The translations under genes were made by a program, and so were the position numbers. Below, piece by piece: positions 34,131 to 42,207 of a DNA stretch of 64,000 bases (the first letter of the stretch is position 1; every line of letters begins with the position of its first letter). The stretch lies in assembly GCF_014204915.1 (NCBI RefSeq), contig NZ_JACHMH010000001.1, forward strand, positions 5,915,501 through 5,979,500, in the 5' to 3' direction. The DNA is from Crossiella cryophila. GTDB lineage: Bacteria > Actinomycetota > Actinomycetes > Mycobacteriales > Pseudonocardiaceae. The notes beneath the pieces are model-generated. The model saw only the letters and a program-made list of their open reading frames with translations. It did not search any database and was not told the DNA's origin.

Positions 34131-35171
34131 CTAGCCGCCGGACCGGGAACGCGCATCCGCGAACGAGGCTGACCTGCGACGAAGCCAAGACTGCCGGTCG
34201 CCGCCCGCGCTGCTTCCACCCACAGGCTTCCCACCCACAGGCTTCCCACCCACAGGCTTCCCACCCACAGGCTTCCCACCCATACGGCCGCTGCCCACAC
34301 GGCTGCCGCCAGTGCGACTGCCGCCGCTCCGGTTGCCGCCCGCGCGGTCGCCCTCGGCCAGCCCGGCCCTGGCGAAGGCGGCCCGCGCCCGAGGCAGGTA
34401 GCGGAGCCGGTAGGGCAGCAACGGCCAGACCCGGGCCACCGCCGCCGCGAACCGCCGGAACCGCCGCTCGTCCACCGGCCGCCAGGACGCGCCGATCTTC
34501 GCCCGCACCACCGGTGGCAGCGACCCGCGGGTCAGGAACCACAGCACCCGGCCCGCCGCCGGCGCGACCAGCCGCCACAGCGGAGCGGGCAGCCACGGCT
34601 GCGCCATCGCCTCCGGCCGCTCCACGAAGTCCAGCAACGCCCGCGCCGCCGGAGTGAGTTCCAGCTGCTCGGCGCACACCCGCTCGAAGTAGGCATGGAA
34701 CTCCGCCCAGTCCGCGGGCACCGGCCGATCGCTGACCCCGTACCGCCGGTAGATCAGCACCGACTCGGCGTAGAACCGCTCCCGCTCCGCCTCGGTCAAC
34801 GGCCGGTCGAAGACCTCCGCGAGCCGCAGCACCACATCGAACATGGTCGCGTGCGCCCAGAACCACACCTCCGGATCAAGGGCGTGGTACCGCCGCCCCT
34901 GCTCATCCCGGCCGGTGATGCCGTGATGCAGCCCGCGGATGCCGTGCGCGGTCGACTCGGCCGCCGGACCGTCGTAGACCACTCCGGCGATCTGCGGGAT
35001 CGACCGCAGGGTGCGCGCCCACGGCTCGGTGTAGAACGCCGAGTGCTCCACCACGCCCGCGCCCAGCGCCGGGAACATCAGCTCCAGCAGACCGACCCGA
35101 CCGAGCAGCAGCAGCGAACGGCGATCACCCGCGTAACGCCAGTACAGGGATCCGGGGCCGGGTTCGGTCAT
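34131..35171 (-). CDS. MpaB/DUF2236-family oxygenase-like protein with repetitive C-terminus
   Basis: A 346-residue protein. Residues about 1-265 are the DUF2236 (MpaB/latex-clearing-protein-like) helical domain, with GDRRSLLLLGRVGLLELMFP near 14-33, FWAHATMFDVVLRL near 103-116 and the conserved YRRYGVSDRPVPAD region. Related proteins bind b-type haem through His. Residues about 277-346 are low-complexity Gly/Ser/Arg, including GKPVG four times. It heads the operon with the prenyl synthase and CrtI genes, so a carotenoid-cleaving or isoprenoid-oxidising role is plausible. Confidence 0.83.
   Translation of the reverse strand: MTEPGPGSLYWRYAGDRRSLLLLGRVGLLELMFPALGAGVVEHSAFYTEPWARTLRSIPQIAGVVYDGPAAESTAHGIRGLHHGITGRDEQGRRYHALDPEVWFWAHATMFDVVLRLAEVFDRPLTEAERERFYAESVLIYRRYGVSDRPVPADWAEFHAYFERVCAEQLELTPAARALLDFVERPEAMAQPWLPAPLWRLVAPAAGRVLWFLTRGSLPPVVRAKIGASWRPVDERRFRRFAAAVARVWPLLPYRLRYLPRARAAFARAGLAEGDRAGGNRSGGSRTGGSRVGSGRMGGKPVGGKPVGGKPVGGKPVGGSSAGGDRQSWLRRRSASFADARSRSGG
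34216..34282 (-). repeat. In-frame 15-bp tandem repeat, four full copies
   Basis: The unit CCACCCACAGGCTTC (plus strand) is repeated exactly at 34216, 34231, 34246 and 34261, with a partial fifth copy. In the MpaB-like gene it encodes GGKPV repeats. Exact identity and a length divisible by three point to a recent, slippage-prone VNTR. Confidence 0.95.
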
Positions 35172-35242
35172 GGCGGACTCCTCGACGGGGAGCCTCCATC
35201 ATGACCCACCCGCCCCGCCGGGCGACATGGGCCGATCCGGGG

Positions 35243-36238
35243 TCACCGCTCACTGTCCAGGTGCGCCATCAACGGTTCCGGATAGCGTGCTCCGGCAGCG
35301 GCGTCCGCCGGTACTGCTCGCTCGATCGCCTCGAGGTCCACATCGGACAGTTCCAGGTCGAGTGCGCCGATCGCCTCGGTCAGCCGCTCCCTCCTGCGCG
35401 CGCCCACCAGCGGCACGATGTCCTGCCCCTGATGCAGCACCCAGGCGATGGCCACCTGAGCGGGGGTGGCGCCGCGGGGCTCGGCCACCGCGCGTAATGC
35501 CTCGGCCAGGCTCAGGTTGTGCCCGAGGTTCTCCGGCGCGAACCGTGGGCTGTGCGCGCGGAAGTCCCCGGCAGGCATCGGCCGGCCGGCGGCCCAGTGC
35601 CCGGACAGCAGGCCCCGGGACAGCACCCCGTAGGCGGTGACACCGATGCCCAGCTCGCGGCAGACCGGCAGGATCTCGGCCTCGATCCCGCGGGAGATCA
35701 GCGAGTACTCGATCTGCAGATCCACGATCGGGTGCACCGCGGCGGCCCGGCGCAGGGTCTCCGCGCCGACCTCGGACAGCCCGATGTGCCGCACCTGCCC
35801 GGCTCGCACCAGCTCGGCGATCGCGCCGACGGTGTCCTCGATCGGCACTTCCGGGTCGAGCCGGGCCGGCCGGTAGACGTCGATGTGGTCGGTGCCCAGC
35901 CGCCTGAGGGTGTACGCGGCGAAGTTCTTCACCGCGGCCGGCCTGGCGTCGAAGCCCAGCCAGTTGTTCCCGGCGTCGCGCAACGCGCCGAACTTGACGC
36001 TGATGACGGCCTGCTCGCGAGCGCGGCCACGCAGCGCCTCGGCGATGAGCAGCTCGTTGTGGCCCATGCCGTAGAAGTCGCCGGTGTCCAGCACGGTCAG
36101 GCCCGCGTCCAGGGCGGCGTGGATGGTGGCGACGCTCTCGGTCCGGTCGGCCGGGCCGTACAGGTCCGACATGCCCATGCAGCCAAGGCCGAGCGCGCCG
36201 ACGGCCGGGCCGGTGGTGCCGAGGGGACGAGTGATCAT
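35243..36238 (-). CDS. Aldo/keto reductase
   Basis: A 331-residue reductase of the AKR13/YajO-like group. It has LGLGCMGMSDLYGPADR at about 15-31, VLDTGDFYGMGHNE (Asp and Tyr of the tetrad) at about 50-63 and VKFGALRD (Lys) near 81. At the usual His position it reads VYRPARLDPEVP, with Pro-Ala in place of the common QHR/HRxD; this His loss is unusual. The ATG at 36238 has GGAGG upstream. It is divergent from an XRE regulator across a nested palindrome. Confidence 0.88.
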   Translation of the reverse strand: MITRPLGTTGPAVGALGLGCMGMSDLYGPADRTESVATIHAALDAGLTVLDTGDFYGMGHNELLIAEALRGRAREQAVISVKFGALRDAGNNWLGFDARPAAVKNFAAYTLRRLGTDHIDVYRPARLDPEVPIEDTVGAIAELVRAGQVRHIGLSEVGAETLRRAAAVHPIVDLQIEYSLISRGIEAEILPVCRELGIGVTAYGVLSRGLLSGHWAAGRPMPAGDFRAHSPRFAPENLGHNLSLAEALRAVAEPRGATPAQVAIAWVLHQGQDIVPLVGARRRERLTEAIGALDLELSDVDLEAIERAVPADAAAGARYPEPLMAHLDSER

Positions 36239-36317
36239 GACGGTGGATCCTCCAGTCGGTTCCGCGGCGAAGCTGCCGCTGCACCGAGCCTGCCCCGCCC
36301 GCGCCGAATTGAGGAGA

Positions 36318-36362
36318 GGACTCCGAGTCCCTGGGACCGGGCGTCCCAGGGACTCGGAGTCC
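36318..36362. promoter_or_regulatory. Nested palindromic operator between AKR and XRE regulator
   Basis: Perfect 20-bp arms (36318-36337 and 36343-36362) flank CGGGC. Each arm contains its own 13-bp palindrome GGACTCSGAGTCC, so two regulator dimers could bind side by side. The site lies 80 bp from the reductase start and 38 bp from the regulator start. Confidence 0.8.
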
Positions 36363-36399
36363 CTGGATAACTGTCGGTGCGACAGGGCAGGGTGGAGCC

Positions 36400-37311
36400 G
36401 TGGACCGAACCCAACTCGCCGACTTCCTCCGCCGCTGCCGGGCCCGCCTGCAGCCCGCCGAGCTGGCCGCCGCCGCGAAGACCCGCCGCCGCACCCCCGG
36501 CCTGCGCCGCGAGGAGGTGGCCCGCCTCGCCGGTGTCTCCACCGACACCTACACCCGCCTTGAACAGGGCAGAGGCCGACATCCGACCACCCACGTGCTG
36601 GCCAGCCTGGCCCGCGCGCTCCACCTGACCGACGACGAACGAGACCACCTGTACCTGCTCGCCGGGCACGAGCCACCGGTCCCGCAGGAGCCCACCACCA
36701 CGATCCGGCCCAGCCTGCGCCCACTGCTCGCCCGGCTGTGGGACTACCCCGCCCAGGTGGTCTCCGACCTCGGTGTCGTGCTCGCGCAGAACCCGCTCTC
36801 GGTCGCCCTGATGGGTGATCTGGTCTCGGCGCACGGCTGGGACCGCAGCTTCTACTGGCGCTGGTTCGCCCGCCCGGAGACCCGCGGGTTGTTCCCGGCC
36901 GAGGACCACGCGCACCACTCGCGGGTGCACGTGGCGGACCTGCGGGCCACCGTGGCCCGCAGGGCCAAGGACAAGGAGGTGCTGGAGTTCGTCCGGGCCC
37001 TGCGGGCGAGCAGCGCCGAGTTCGCCGAACTCTGGGACGAACACGTCGTCGCCGTGCGCCGGTCGGACGAGAAACGCTTCCTGCACCCCGAGATGGGACT
37101 TATCGAGGTGCACTGCGAGATCCTGCTGACCCCCGAGCACGACCAGCGTTTACTGGTCTACTCCGCTGAGCCCGGCACCGTCAGCCACGACCGCCTGCAA
37201 CTGCTCGGCATGCTGGCCAACCAGTCCCCGGAGGATCAGGCCGAGGCGGAGGCCGCGTTGGAGGAACTGGAGGCGATGGACCGGTACCCCCAGGAGCCGT
37301 TCCAGTTCTGA
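36400..37311 (+). CDS. XRE-family regulator with MmyB-like ligand domain
   Basis: A 303-residue regulator. The N-terminal helix-turn-helix is at about residues 8-75 (RRTPGLRREEVARLAGVSTDTYTRLEQGRGRHP). Residues about 105-275 match the MmyB-like ligand-binding (PAS-type) domain, ending in YSAEPGTVSHDRLQLL. The GTG start has GGTGGAG upstream. In this family the neighbouring oxidoreductase gene is usually the target, which fits the palindrome and the divergent aldo/keto reductase. Its 3' end overlaps the convergent epimerase gene by 76 bp. Confidence 0.92.
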   Translation: MDRTQLADFLRRCRARLQPAELAAAAKTRRRTPGLRREEVARLAGVSTDTYTRLEQGRGRHPTTHVLASLARALHLTDDERDHLYLLAGHEPPVPQEPTTTIRPSLRPLLARLWDYPAQVVSDLGVVLAQNPLSVALMGDLVSAHGWDRSFYWRWFARPETRGLFPAEDHAHHSRVHVADLRATVARRAKDKEVLEFVRALRASSAEFAELWDEHVVAVRRSDEKRFLHPEMGLIEVHCEILLTPEHDQRLLVYSAEPGTVSHDRLQLLGMLANQSPEDQAEAEAALEELEAMDRYPQEPFQF

Positions 37312-38168
37312 CCCGGCTCCAGCACGATCAGCCCGTCGCCGCTGTTGAAGGCGTTCGGCGCGCAGGTCATCGGCTCGATGGTGATGCCGGAACGCGGCGT
37401 GCGTGCCGCCGGGGCGTAGTCGTCGGTGTAGACCTGCAGATAGTCGTAGCCGCCGTCCAGCCACAGCTCGGTGGCCGTGCCGGTCGCGTCGGCCACCCGG
37501 GCCACGGCGTGCCCGCGCTCGTCCCTGACCAGGTCGGTGAAGGCGGTGTCCAGCGCCGCCGAGCCGAGTGAGCGGGCGGTGCGGAAGTCCAGCGCGGTGC
37601 CGGTCACCGACTCCTTGCCGATGGGCAGCAGGCGGTTGTCGGTGGGGTAGTAGGTGGCCGCGGGGACGGTCAGCTCGACCGGTCCGGTGGTGGCCAGGTA
37701 CGGGTGGTGCGCCGCGCCGAAGGGTGCCGGGGTCGCGCCGGTGTTGGTGGCCTGCAAGGTGATCCGGACGCCGTCGGCGTCAACCTGGTGTTCGATGCGG
37801 AAGGAGAGCGCGAACGGATAGCCGTACTGCGGACGTTGGTCCTGTGCCAGCACCACCCGGTCCTCGGTGTGCTCGACCAGTGACCACTCGGTCCAGCTCA
37901 GCAGCCCGTGCAGAGCGGCGCCGCGATCCGGCTCGTTCAGCGGGACCTGGTGCCGCACCCCGCCGAAGGTGTAGACCCCGTCCTCGATCCGGTTCGGCCA
38001 CGGCACGATGGTCTTGCCCTGGTAGCTGTCGCCGAGTTCGTCAGCCGCGTGGGTGAGCAGCCGCTCGACGCCGTCAACCCGCCAGGACAGCAGCGTGGCG
38101 GCCACTCCGGCCACCACCGCGGTGTGCCGGCCAGAGCGGATCTCGTACAGGCGCCCGTTCATCGTCAT
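37236..38168 (-). CDS. Aldose 1-epimerase-family protein
   Basis: A 310-residue galactose mutarotase-like beta-sandwich. Conserved landmarks are TIVPWPNRIEDGVYTFGG near residues 53-70, AALHGLLSWTEW near 83-94 with a catalytic-type His, FGAAHHPYLAT near 146-156 (second His pair) and TIEPMTCAPNAFNSGDGLIVLEPG near the end, with the acidic base. It interconverts alpha and beta anomers of aldoses. The gene stands alone; 819 bp of gene-free DNA lies upstream of its start. Confidence 0.9.
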   Translation of the reverse strand: MTMNGRLYEIRSGRHTAVVAGVAATLLSWRVDGVERLLTHAADELGDSYQGKTIVPWPNRIEDGVYTFGGVRHQVPLNEPDRGAALHGLLSWTEWSLVEHTEDRVVLAQDQRPQYGYPFALSFRIEHQVDADGVRITLQATNTGATPAPFGAAHHPYLATTGPVELTVPAATYYPTDNRLLPIGKESVTGTALDFRTARSLGSAALDTAFTDLVRDERGHAVARVADATGTATELWLDGGYDYLQVYTDDYAPAARTPRSGITIEPMTCAPNAFNSGDGLIVLEPGQNWNGSWGYRSIASSSSNAASASA

Positions 38169-38642
38169 GGCGCGGATTGTGTCATCCAGGGCGGTGTGGC
38201 CGAGTCGCTCGTCAGAGTGTGTCGCCTGCCACGTCTGTGCGCGGGTTCGGCGAGCGGTGGTCAGGTGCGGAGATGCGGGCGCGGATCCGGACCTGCGACG
38301 GCACCGGGCGGCGTAGGCCGGATGTCGCCACCGGGGCGTGCGAGCGGGCTCGCCTTCCGGGTGGTGGTTTCGCCAGGGGCCGGGCTGTTGTGGCGGGCAT
38401 GTGTCGCGGGATTGGCCGTGGGGCGGCTGTGTTCGCTGTGGCGGTCAGGGGCGTGGCGGGCAATGGGCGTTGTGGGCAACGGACACAGCGCGGGCGGGCT
38501 GATACGGGCCCACCGAAGGTGCCGTTGGCACCGAATTCGCGGGTGGTGCTGATGGCCCGGGGGGCACGGGTGACGAGGAAGGAGCACAGGGCGGTCGGCG
38601 GCGCGTGAGGGTACTGGGTGCTGGGTCAGGGCAGTGGGTGGT

Positions 38643-38790
38643 GTGAGCACGGCGGATGGTGTGAGCGCGGTGGTGGTGTGAGCGTGGCGGATGGCGTGGG
38701 TGTGGTGGTGATGTGAGCGTGGCGGATGGTGGAGGAGTGCGGTTAGTGGTGTGTGAGCAGCGTGGTTGGCGGTGGGTGAGCGTGGCGGAT
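38643..38790 (+). repeat. Degenerate direct repeats, about 35-bp period
   Basis: A core close to GTGAGCGTGGCGGAT starts at 38643 (with AC for GT), 38678, 38713 and 38776. The first three are exactly 35 bp apart, and related GTGGTGTGAGC words fill the space between. The array lies in the gene-free gap. Confidence 0.8.
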
Positions 38791-38904
38791 CGCGGGTGAG
38801 GGTGGCTGGTGGTGCGTGATGCCTCGCCTGGCATGGGTCAGGCTGGTGGAGCGGTGAGATGCGGTGCGGTGTGGCCGGTGTGCTGGCCCGGGTTCGGTCG
38901 TTTG

Positions 38905-38967
38905 GCTCGGAACGACCGGGGTGTGCTCGGAACGACCGAGGTGTAGTGGTCGGGATGACCGGGGTGT
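38905..38967 (+). repeat. 20-bp tandem repeat, two good copies and one degenerate
   Basis: GCTCGGAACGACCGGGGTGT at 38905-38924 is repeated at 38925-38944 with one change (A for G), then a degenerate copy ends at 38967. It lies 20 bp past the 3' end of the LysR gene. Confidence 0.85.
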
Positions 38968-38987
38968 GGTGACGGTGGCGGGGTGGG

Positions 38988-39947
38988 TCAGCCGGCCAGT
39001 TCGTCGGTACGGGACAGCCAGCTTCGGTAGACCGGGGCCTGGTCCGCCTTGGCCCAGTAGGCGCGGATCGCGCTGCTGACCAGGGTGTCGGTCAGCGGGG
39101 TCAGGGGACTGTCGGTGCGGAAGGCGAGGATGTGGCGGAAGTCCGGGCGGGCGCCGGCGAAGGGGCGGACCGAGATGCCCTCCTCCAGGCGGAAGGTGGC
39201 TTGGGCGAGCATGACGCCCAGGCCGCGGCGGAGGAATTCGCGGGCGTTGAAGCTGTCCAGGCGGTAGGCGATGCGGGGGATGAAACCGGCATTGGCACAG
39301 ATGCCGCGGAGGTATTCGGCGCAGCGGATTTCCAGGCCCTGGGGGAGGATCCAGTTCTCCTCGGAAAGGTCTGCCAGGGAGATCTCGAATTCGTTTGCTA
39401 GCGAATGTCCTGTTGCGACGGCGATGAACAGCGGCTCGGTGGCGATGGTGTGCACCGTCACGCCCGGCGGACGGTCCAGGGGCATGCCAGGGTGCTCGGC
39501 AAGCACACCCAGGTCCGCCGCGCCACCCGCCAGAAGTTCCATCGCGGTCTGGCCGGAACGTTCCTGCCGCAGGGTGATGTCGGCCTCGGGGGCCAGTTCG
39601 TGCAGATGTTCGGTGATCGGACCCGGCAGCGGGGTCGGGTGGGCCACCACGCGGATCCGGGCCGGGCCGTCGGACAGTGGAGCGCCGTGCTGGCGGGCCT
39701 CCTGGATCAGCTCGTCCACCGAGGGCACCAGGACCCGTACCCGTTGCACCACCAACTCGCCCAGCGCGGTCGGACGGGTTCCGTTGCGGTCGCGGTGGAA
39801 CAGCATGCCGCCGAAGGCGCGTTCCAGCCGCTGCAGCTGGCGGGTCAGGGCCGGCTGGGTCAGGCCGAGCCTGGTGGCCGCGCCGCTGAGACTGCCCGCC
39901 TCGCTGATGGCCCCAATCATCCGCAGGTGCCGGATCTCCACGTCCAT
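38988..39947 (-). CDS. LysR-family regulator of the isocyanide operon
   Basis: A 319-residue regulator. The N-terminal winged helix is EIRHLRMIGAISEAGSLSGAATRLGLTQPALTRQLQRLE (about residues 4-42), and the remainder is the two-lobed effector domain (RIRVVAHPTPLPGPITEHLHE onward). The ATG at 39947 gives the normal N-terminus; a longer frame to 40028 adds unrelated residues. It is divergent from the isocyanide synthase gene with 122 bp between starts, the classical LysR arrangement, so it probably controls that operon. Confidence 0.92.
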   Translation of the reverse strand: MDVEIRHLRMIGAISEAGSLSGAATRLGLTQPALTRQLQRLERAFGGMLFHRDRNGTRPTALGELVVQRVRVLVPSVDELIQEARQHGAPLSDGPARIRVVAHPTPLPGPITEHLHELAPEADITLRQERSGQTAMELLAGGAADLGVLAEHPGMPLDRPPGVTVHTIATEPLFIAVATGHSLANEFEISLADLSEENWILPQGLEIRCAEYLRGICANAGFIPRIAYRLDSFNAREFLRRGLGVMLAQATFRLEEGISVRPFAGARPDFRHILAFRTDSPLTPLTDTLVSSAIRAYWAKADQAPVYRSWLSRTDELAG

Positions 39948-40011
39948 GATCTCGATGCTAGGACCCGCTGACCTGGCCGCGTAGCCGCTGATCGTCCCCT
40001 GACCGGCCCAA

Positions 40012-40067
40012 CCATGTTCTGCGGTCATGGCGAGGTGTCAGTGGCCCCCGCCGAATTGTTCAAATTC
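40012..40067. promoter_or_regulatory. Divergent control region of LysR and isocyanide operons
   Basis: Two dyads: CCATG-N9-CATGG (40012-40030) and GAATT-GTTCA-AATTC (40053-40067). The second is in an A+T-rich patch immediately before the isocyanide synthase ATG and may overlap its promoter. Either could be the LysR site. Confidence 0.5.
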
Positions 40068-40069
40068 TA

Positions 40070-41020
40070 ATGAGTTGCATGTTGTCCTCCACGACGCCGG
40101 CGCGGCTGGCCACGCGGGTGCTCGAACTTGTGCTGGCGCACCAGCGGAAAGCACGCAATGGCGGGCCGTGCGGACAGAGTCCGTGCCCCCGGTGCCTTTC
40201 CGCGCACGTGCCCGCGGTGATCCGGGCAATTGGGCGGAACCAGCCGATTCAGTTCGTACTGCCCGCCTTTCCGGCCAAATCACCCAACCGGGACAAGGTC
40301 CTCGGCCACCTCCCCGACCTGGCCGAGGAACTCGCAGTCGGCTTCCTCAGCGACCTGTGCGCCGACTTGACCGAGTTGTACCCACCGGGCGCCCGGCTCA
40401 CCATCTGCTCCGACGGCCGGGTCTTCGGCGACCTGATCGGCGTGCCGGACGAGGAGATCACCGCCTACCAGCAGGAGATGGCCGCGCTCATCCGCGCAAC
40501 CGGTTCGGACCGGCTCGATCTGTACACATTGGACGATTACGCGCCCGGTTCATGCCCGGAATCACTGCGCCGCCTGCTCGACGCGGAGTACACCGAACCG
40601 ATCGCCGACCTGCGTGCGCGGATCGGGGCCGACGCCGACCTGCGCGCCATGTACCTCGGCATCGTCCGCTTCCTGCTGGAGGACCGATACGGCCCCGGTT
40701 ACTCGGGCACCCGCTCGGCACTGCAACGGGAAAGCCGCCAACGCGCCTACGGCGTGGTCGCCCGAAGCCGGGCCTGGGGCGATCTGGTCGGCGCCCGGTT
40801 CCCGGACGCGGTACGGCTGTCCATCCACCCGCAGCCCTGCGGCGCGGCCAAACTCGGCCTGCTGCTCGGCCGCACCCCGGACGCCTGGCTCACGCCCTGG
40901 CACGCGGTGGCGGTGCACGAGCCCGGCGGTTTCACCCTGATGAAGCGGATCGAGGCCGAACAACTGGGTGCGCGGCTCGTACACCGGGGCGGTCGACCCA
41001 GCCACTACGTCCTGCCATGA
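40070..41020 (+). CDS. Isocyanide synthase (IsnA/PvcA/DIT1 family)
   Basis: A 316-residue protein of the PvcA/DIT1 family. Recognisable blocks are QFVLPAFPAKSPNRDKVLG (61-79), ARLTICSDGRVFGD (108-121) and the C-terminal HPQPCGAAKLGLLLGR near 250. These enzymes convert the amino group of tyrosine or tryptophan to an isocyanide using ribulose-5-phosphate. The ATG at 40070 has no ribosome binding site and may be leaderless; ATG 40079 is an alternative. It precedes an Fe/alpha-ketoglutarate oxygenase and two glycosyltransferases. Amino acid preference cannot be told from sequence alone. Confidence 0.9.
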   Translation: MSCMLSSTTPARLATRVLELVLAHQRKARNGGPCGQSPCPRCLSAHVPAVIRAIGRNQPIQFVLPAFPAKSPNRDKVLGHLPDLAEELAVGFLSDLCADLTELYPPGARLTICSDGRVFGDLIGVPDEEITAYQQEMAALIRATGSDRLDLYTLDDYAPGSCPESLRRLLDAEYTEPIADLRARIGADADLRAMYLGIVRFLLEDRYGPGYSGTRSALQRESRQRAYGVVARSRAWGDLVGARFPDAVRLSIHPQPCGAAKLGLLLGRTPDAWLTPWHAVAVHEPGGFTLMKRIEAEQLGARLVHRGGRPSHYVLP

Positions 41021-41328
41021 GCGGCCATCTCGCCACCGCGTCCGATTCCGGCCACCACTTCGCCGGCACGTCCTGCGTCAACCCGCGGTCTCGCAACCAC
41101 GTCCTGCCCAGGCAGGGTCACCGCGTCCGGCTCTGGTCCCTGCCTCGCCGTCGTGCCCTGCCCTGCCTTCACGGCACCGTCGTGTCCTCGCCCCGGTCCT
41201 TGTCGCGCGACCGTCTCCTGTCCTGGTCCCTGCCTCGCCACCACGTCCTGCCCTGACCCCTGCCCCGACCTTCGCGGCTGACCTGCCCGCTCCGACCGTC
41301 ATTGCCCCGTTCAAGGAGCACAACCGCC
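41021..41328 (+). other. 308-bp spacer with imperfect direct repeats inside the isonitrile operon
   Basis: No ORF with a protein-like sequence. GCCACTACGTCCTGCCATGA, the last 20 bases of the isocyanide synthase gene, recurs at 41237-41256 with two changes. CTGGTCCCTGCCTCGCC occurs at 41133-41149 and 41223-41239, and CCACGTCCTGCCC at 41097-41109 and 41241-41253. The spacer ends at the AAGGAG ribosome binding site of the oxygenase gene. Whether it holds an attenuator or is slippage debris is not clear. Confidence 0.65.
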
Positions 41329-42207
41329 ATGACGAACCTCGCCCTCGACCTGCCCGGCGCCACCGCCACCGCGCTGGATCCGGTCGGCCTGCTCATCGAA
41401 CCGACCGGTTCCGGCCAGGACCCGCGCCGGTTGCCGGTGGGTCTGCTGCGTGAACTGGCCCGGACGCACCACCTGTTGCTGCTGCGTGGATTCGCCTCCT
41501 TCGCCGGTCCGGAGGAACTGGCCGCGTGGAGCGAGACCTGGGGCGAGATCATGATGTGGCCGTTCGGTGCGGTGCTCGAACTCATCGAGGCCGAGGCTCC
41601 CGCCGACCACATCTTCGACCACTCCTACGTGCCACTGCACTGGGACGGCATGTACCGGCCCTATATCCCGGAATTCCAGGTGTTCCACTGTGTCAGCGCG
41701 CCCGGTGGCGGCCAGGGTGGGGCGACCACCTTCTGTGACAGCGCGAGGATGCTGGCGCACACCTCGTCGGCCAGCCTCGAACGCTGGTCGCGGGTCGAGG
41801 TGACCTACCGCATTCCCAACCTGAGCCACTATGGCGGCCAGGCCGTCTCGCCACTGGTCGTGCCACATCCGCGCACGGGCGAGCCGACCATGCGCTACAA
41901 CGAGCCGCCGCGTGCCGACGACGACACCTTCCGCAACCGGCCCGAGCAAGCCTTCGCCGGACTGCCGGACAAGGAAGTGCCCGCGCTGCTGACCGAACTG
42001 CATGCGGCCACCCATGATCCGCGCTGGTACTACGAGCACACCTGGCAGGAGGGTGACCTCGTCATCGCGGACAACTACACGCTGCTGCACGGGCGGACCG
42101 CGTTCACCCACCGCGCGCCGCGGCACATTCGCCGGGTGCACGTGCTCGGGGAACCGCCGTTCCGCAACCCCGCGGGTCCTGACGTGGAGCGGAACGAGTC
42201 CAGGTGA
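41329..42207 (+). CDS. PvcB/TauD-like Fe(II)/alpha-ketoglutarate oxygenase
   Basis: A 292-residue dioxygenase. The iron triad is His104-x-Asp106 (PLHWDGMY) and His254 (TLLHGRTAF), with a following Arg cluster (APRHIRRVHV) for alpha-ketoglutarate. Family members that act with isocyanide synthases desaturate and decarboxylate the side chain to give a vinyl isonitrile. AAGGAG lies eleven bases before the ATG. The stop overlaps the GTG start of the next gene (GTGA), so the glycosyltransferases are coupled to it. Confidence 0.9.
   Translation: MTNLALDLPGATATALDPVGLLIEPTGSGQDPRRLPVGLLRELARTHHLLLLRGFASFAGPEELAAWSETWGEIMMWPFGAVLELIEAEAPADHIFDHSYVPLHWDGMYRPYIPEFQVFHCVSAPGGGQGGATTFCDSARMLAHTSSASLERWSRVEVTYRIPNLSHYGGQAVSPLVVPHPRTGEPTMRYNEPPRADDDTFRNRPEQAFAGLPDKEVPALLTELHAATHDPRWYYEHTWQEGDLVIADNYTLLHGRTAFTHRAPRHIRRVHVLGEPPFRNPAGPDVERNESR

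Larger units (their letters stand above)
38169..38987. other. About 0.8 kb gene-free, G-rich, repeat-bearing gap
   Basis: No frame gives a protein with recognisable features. The plus strand is strongly G/T-rich from about 38600. Two short repeat groups lie in it (38643-38790 and 38905-38967). The gap separates the epimerase promoter from the 3' end of the LysR gene. Nothing like an RNA gene or transposon end was recognised. Confidence 0.6.

Noticed and set aside
38261-38834. Frames of 129 residues on both strands in the 38-kb gap.
   Set aside because: They are His/Pro/Arg- or Gly/Val-rich composition artefacts of the repeat-bearing region.
38643-38967. Possible CRISPR-like array.
   Set aside because: The repeats are degenerate, irregularly spaced and lack unique spacers of constant length; no cas gene is present.
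40027-41256. A 409-residue frame overlapping the isocyanide synthase gene.
   Set aside because: It reads the gene in another frame; only the 40070-41020 frame gives the PvcA-family motifs.
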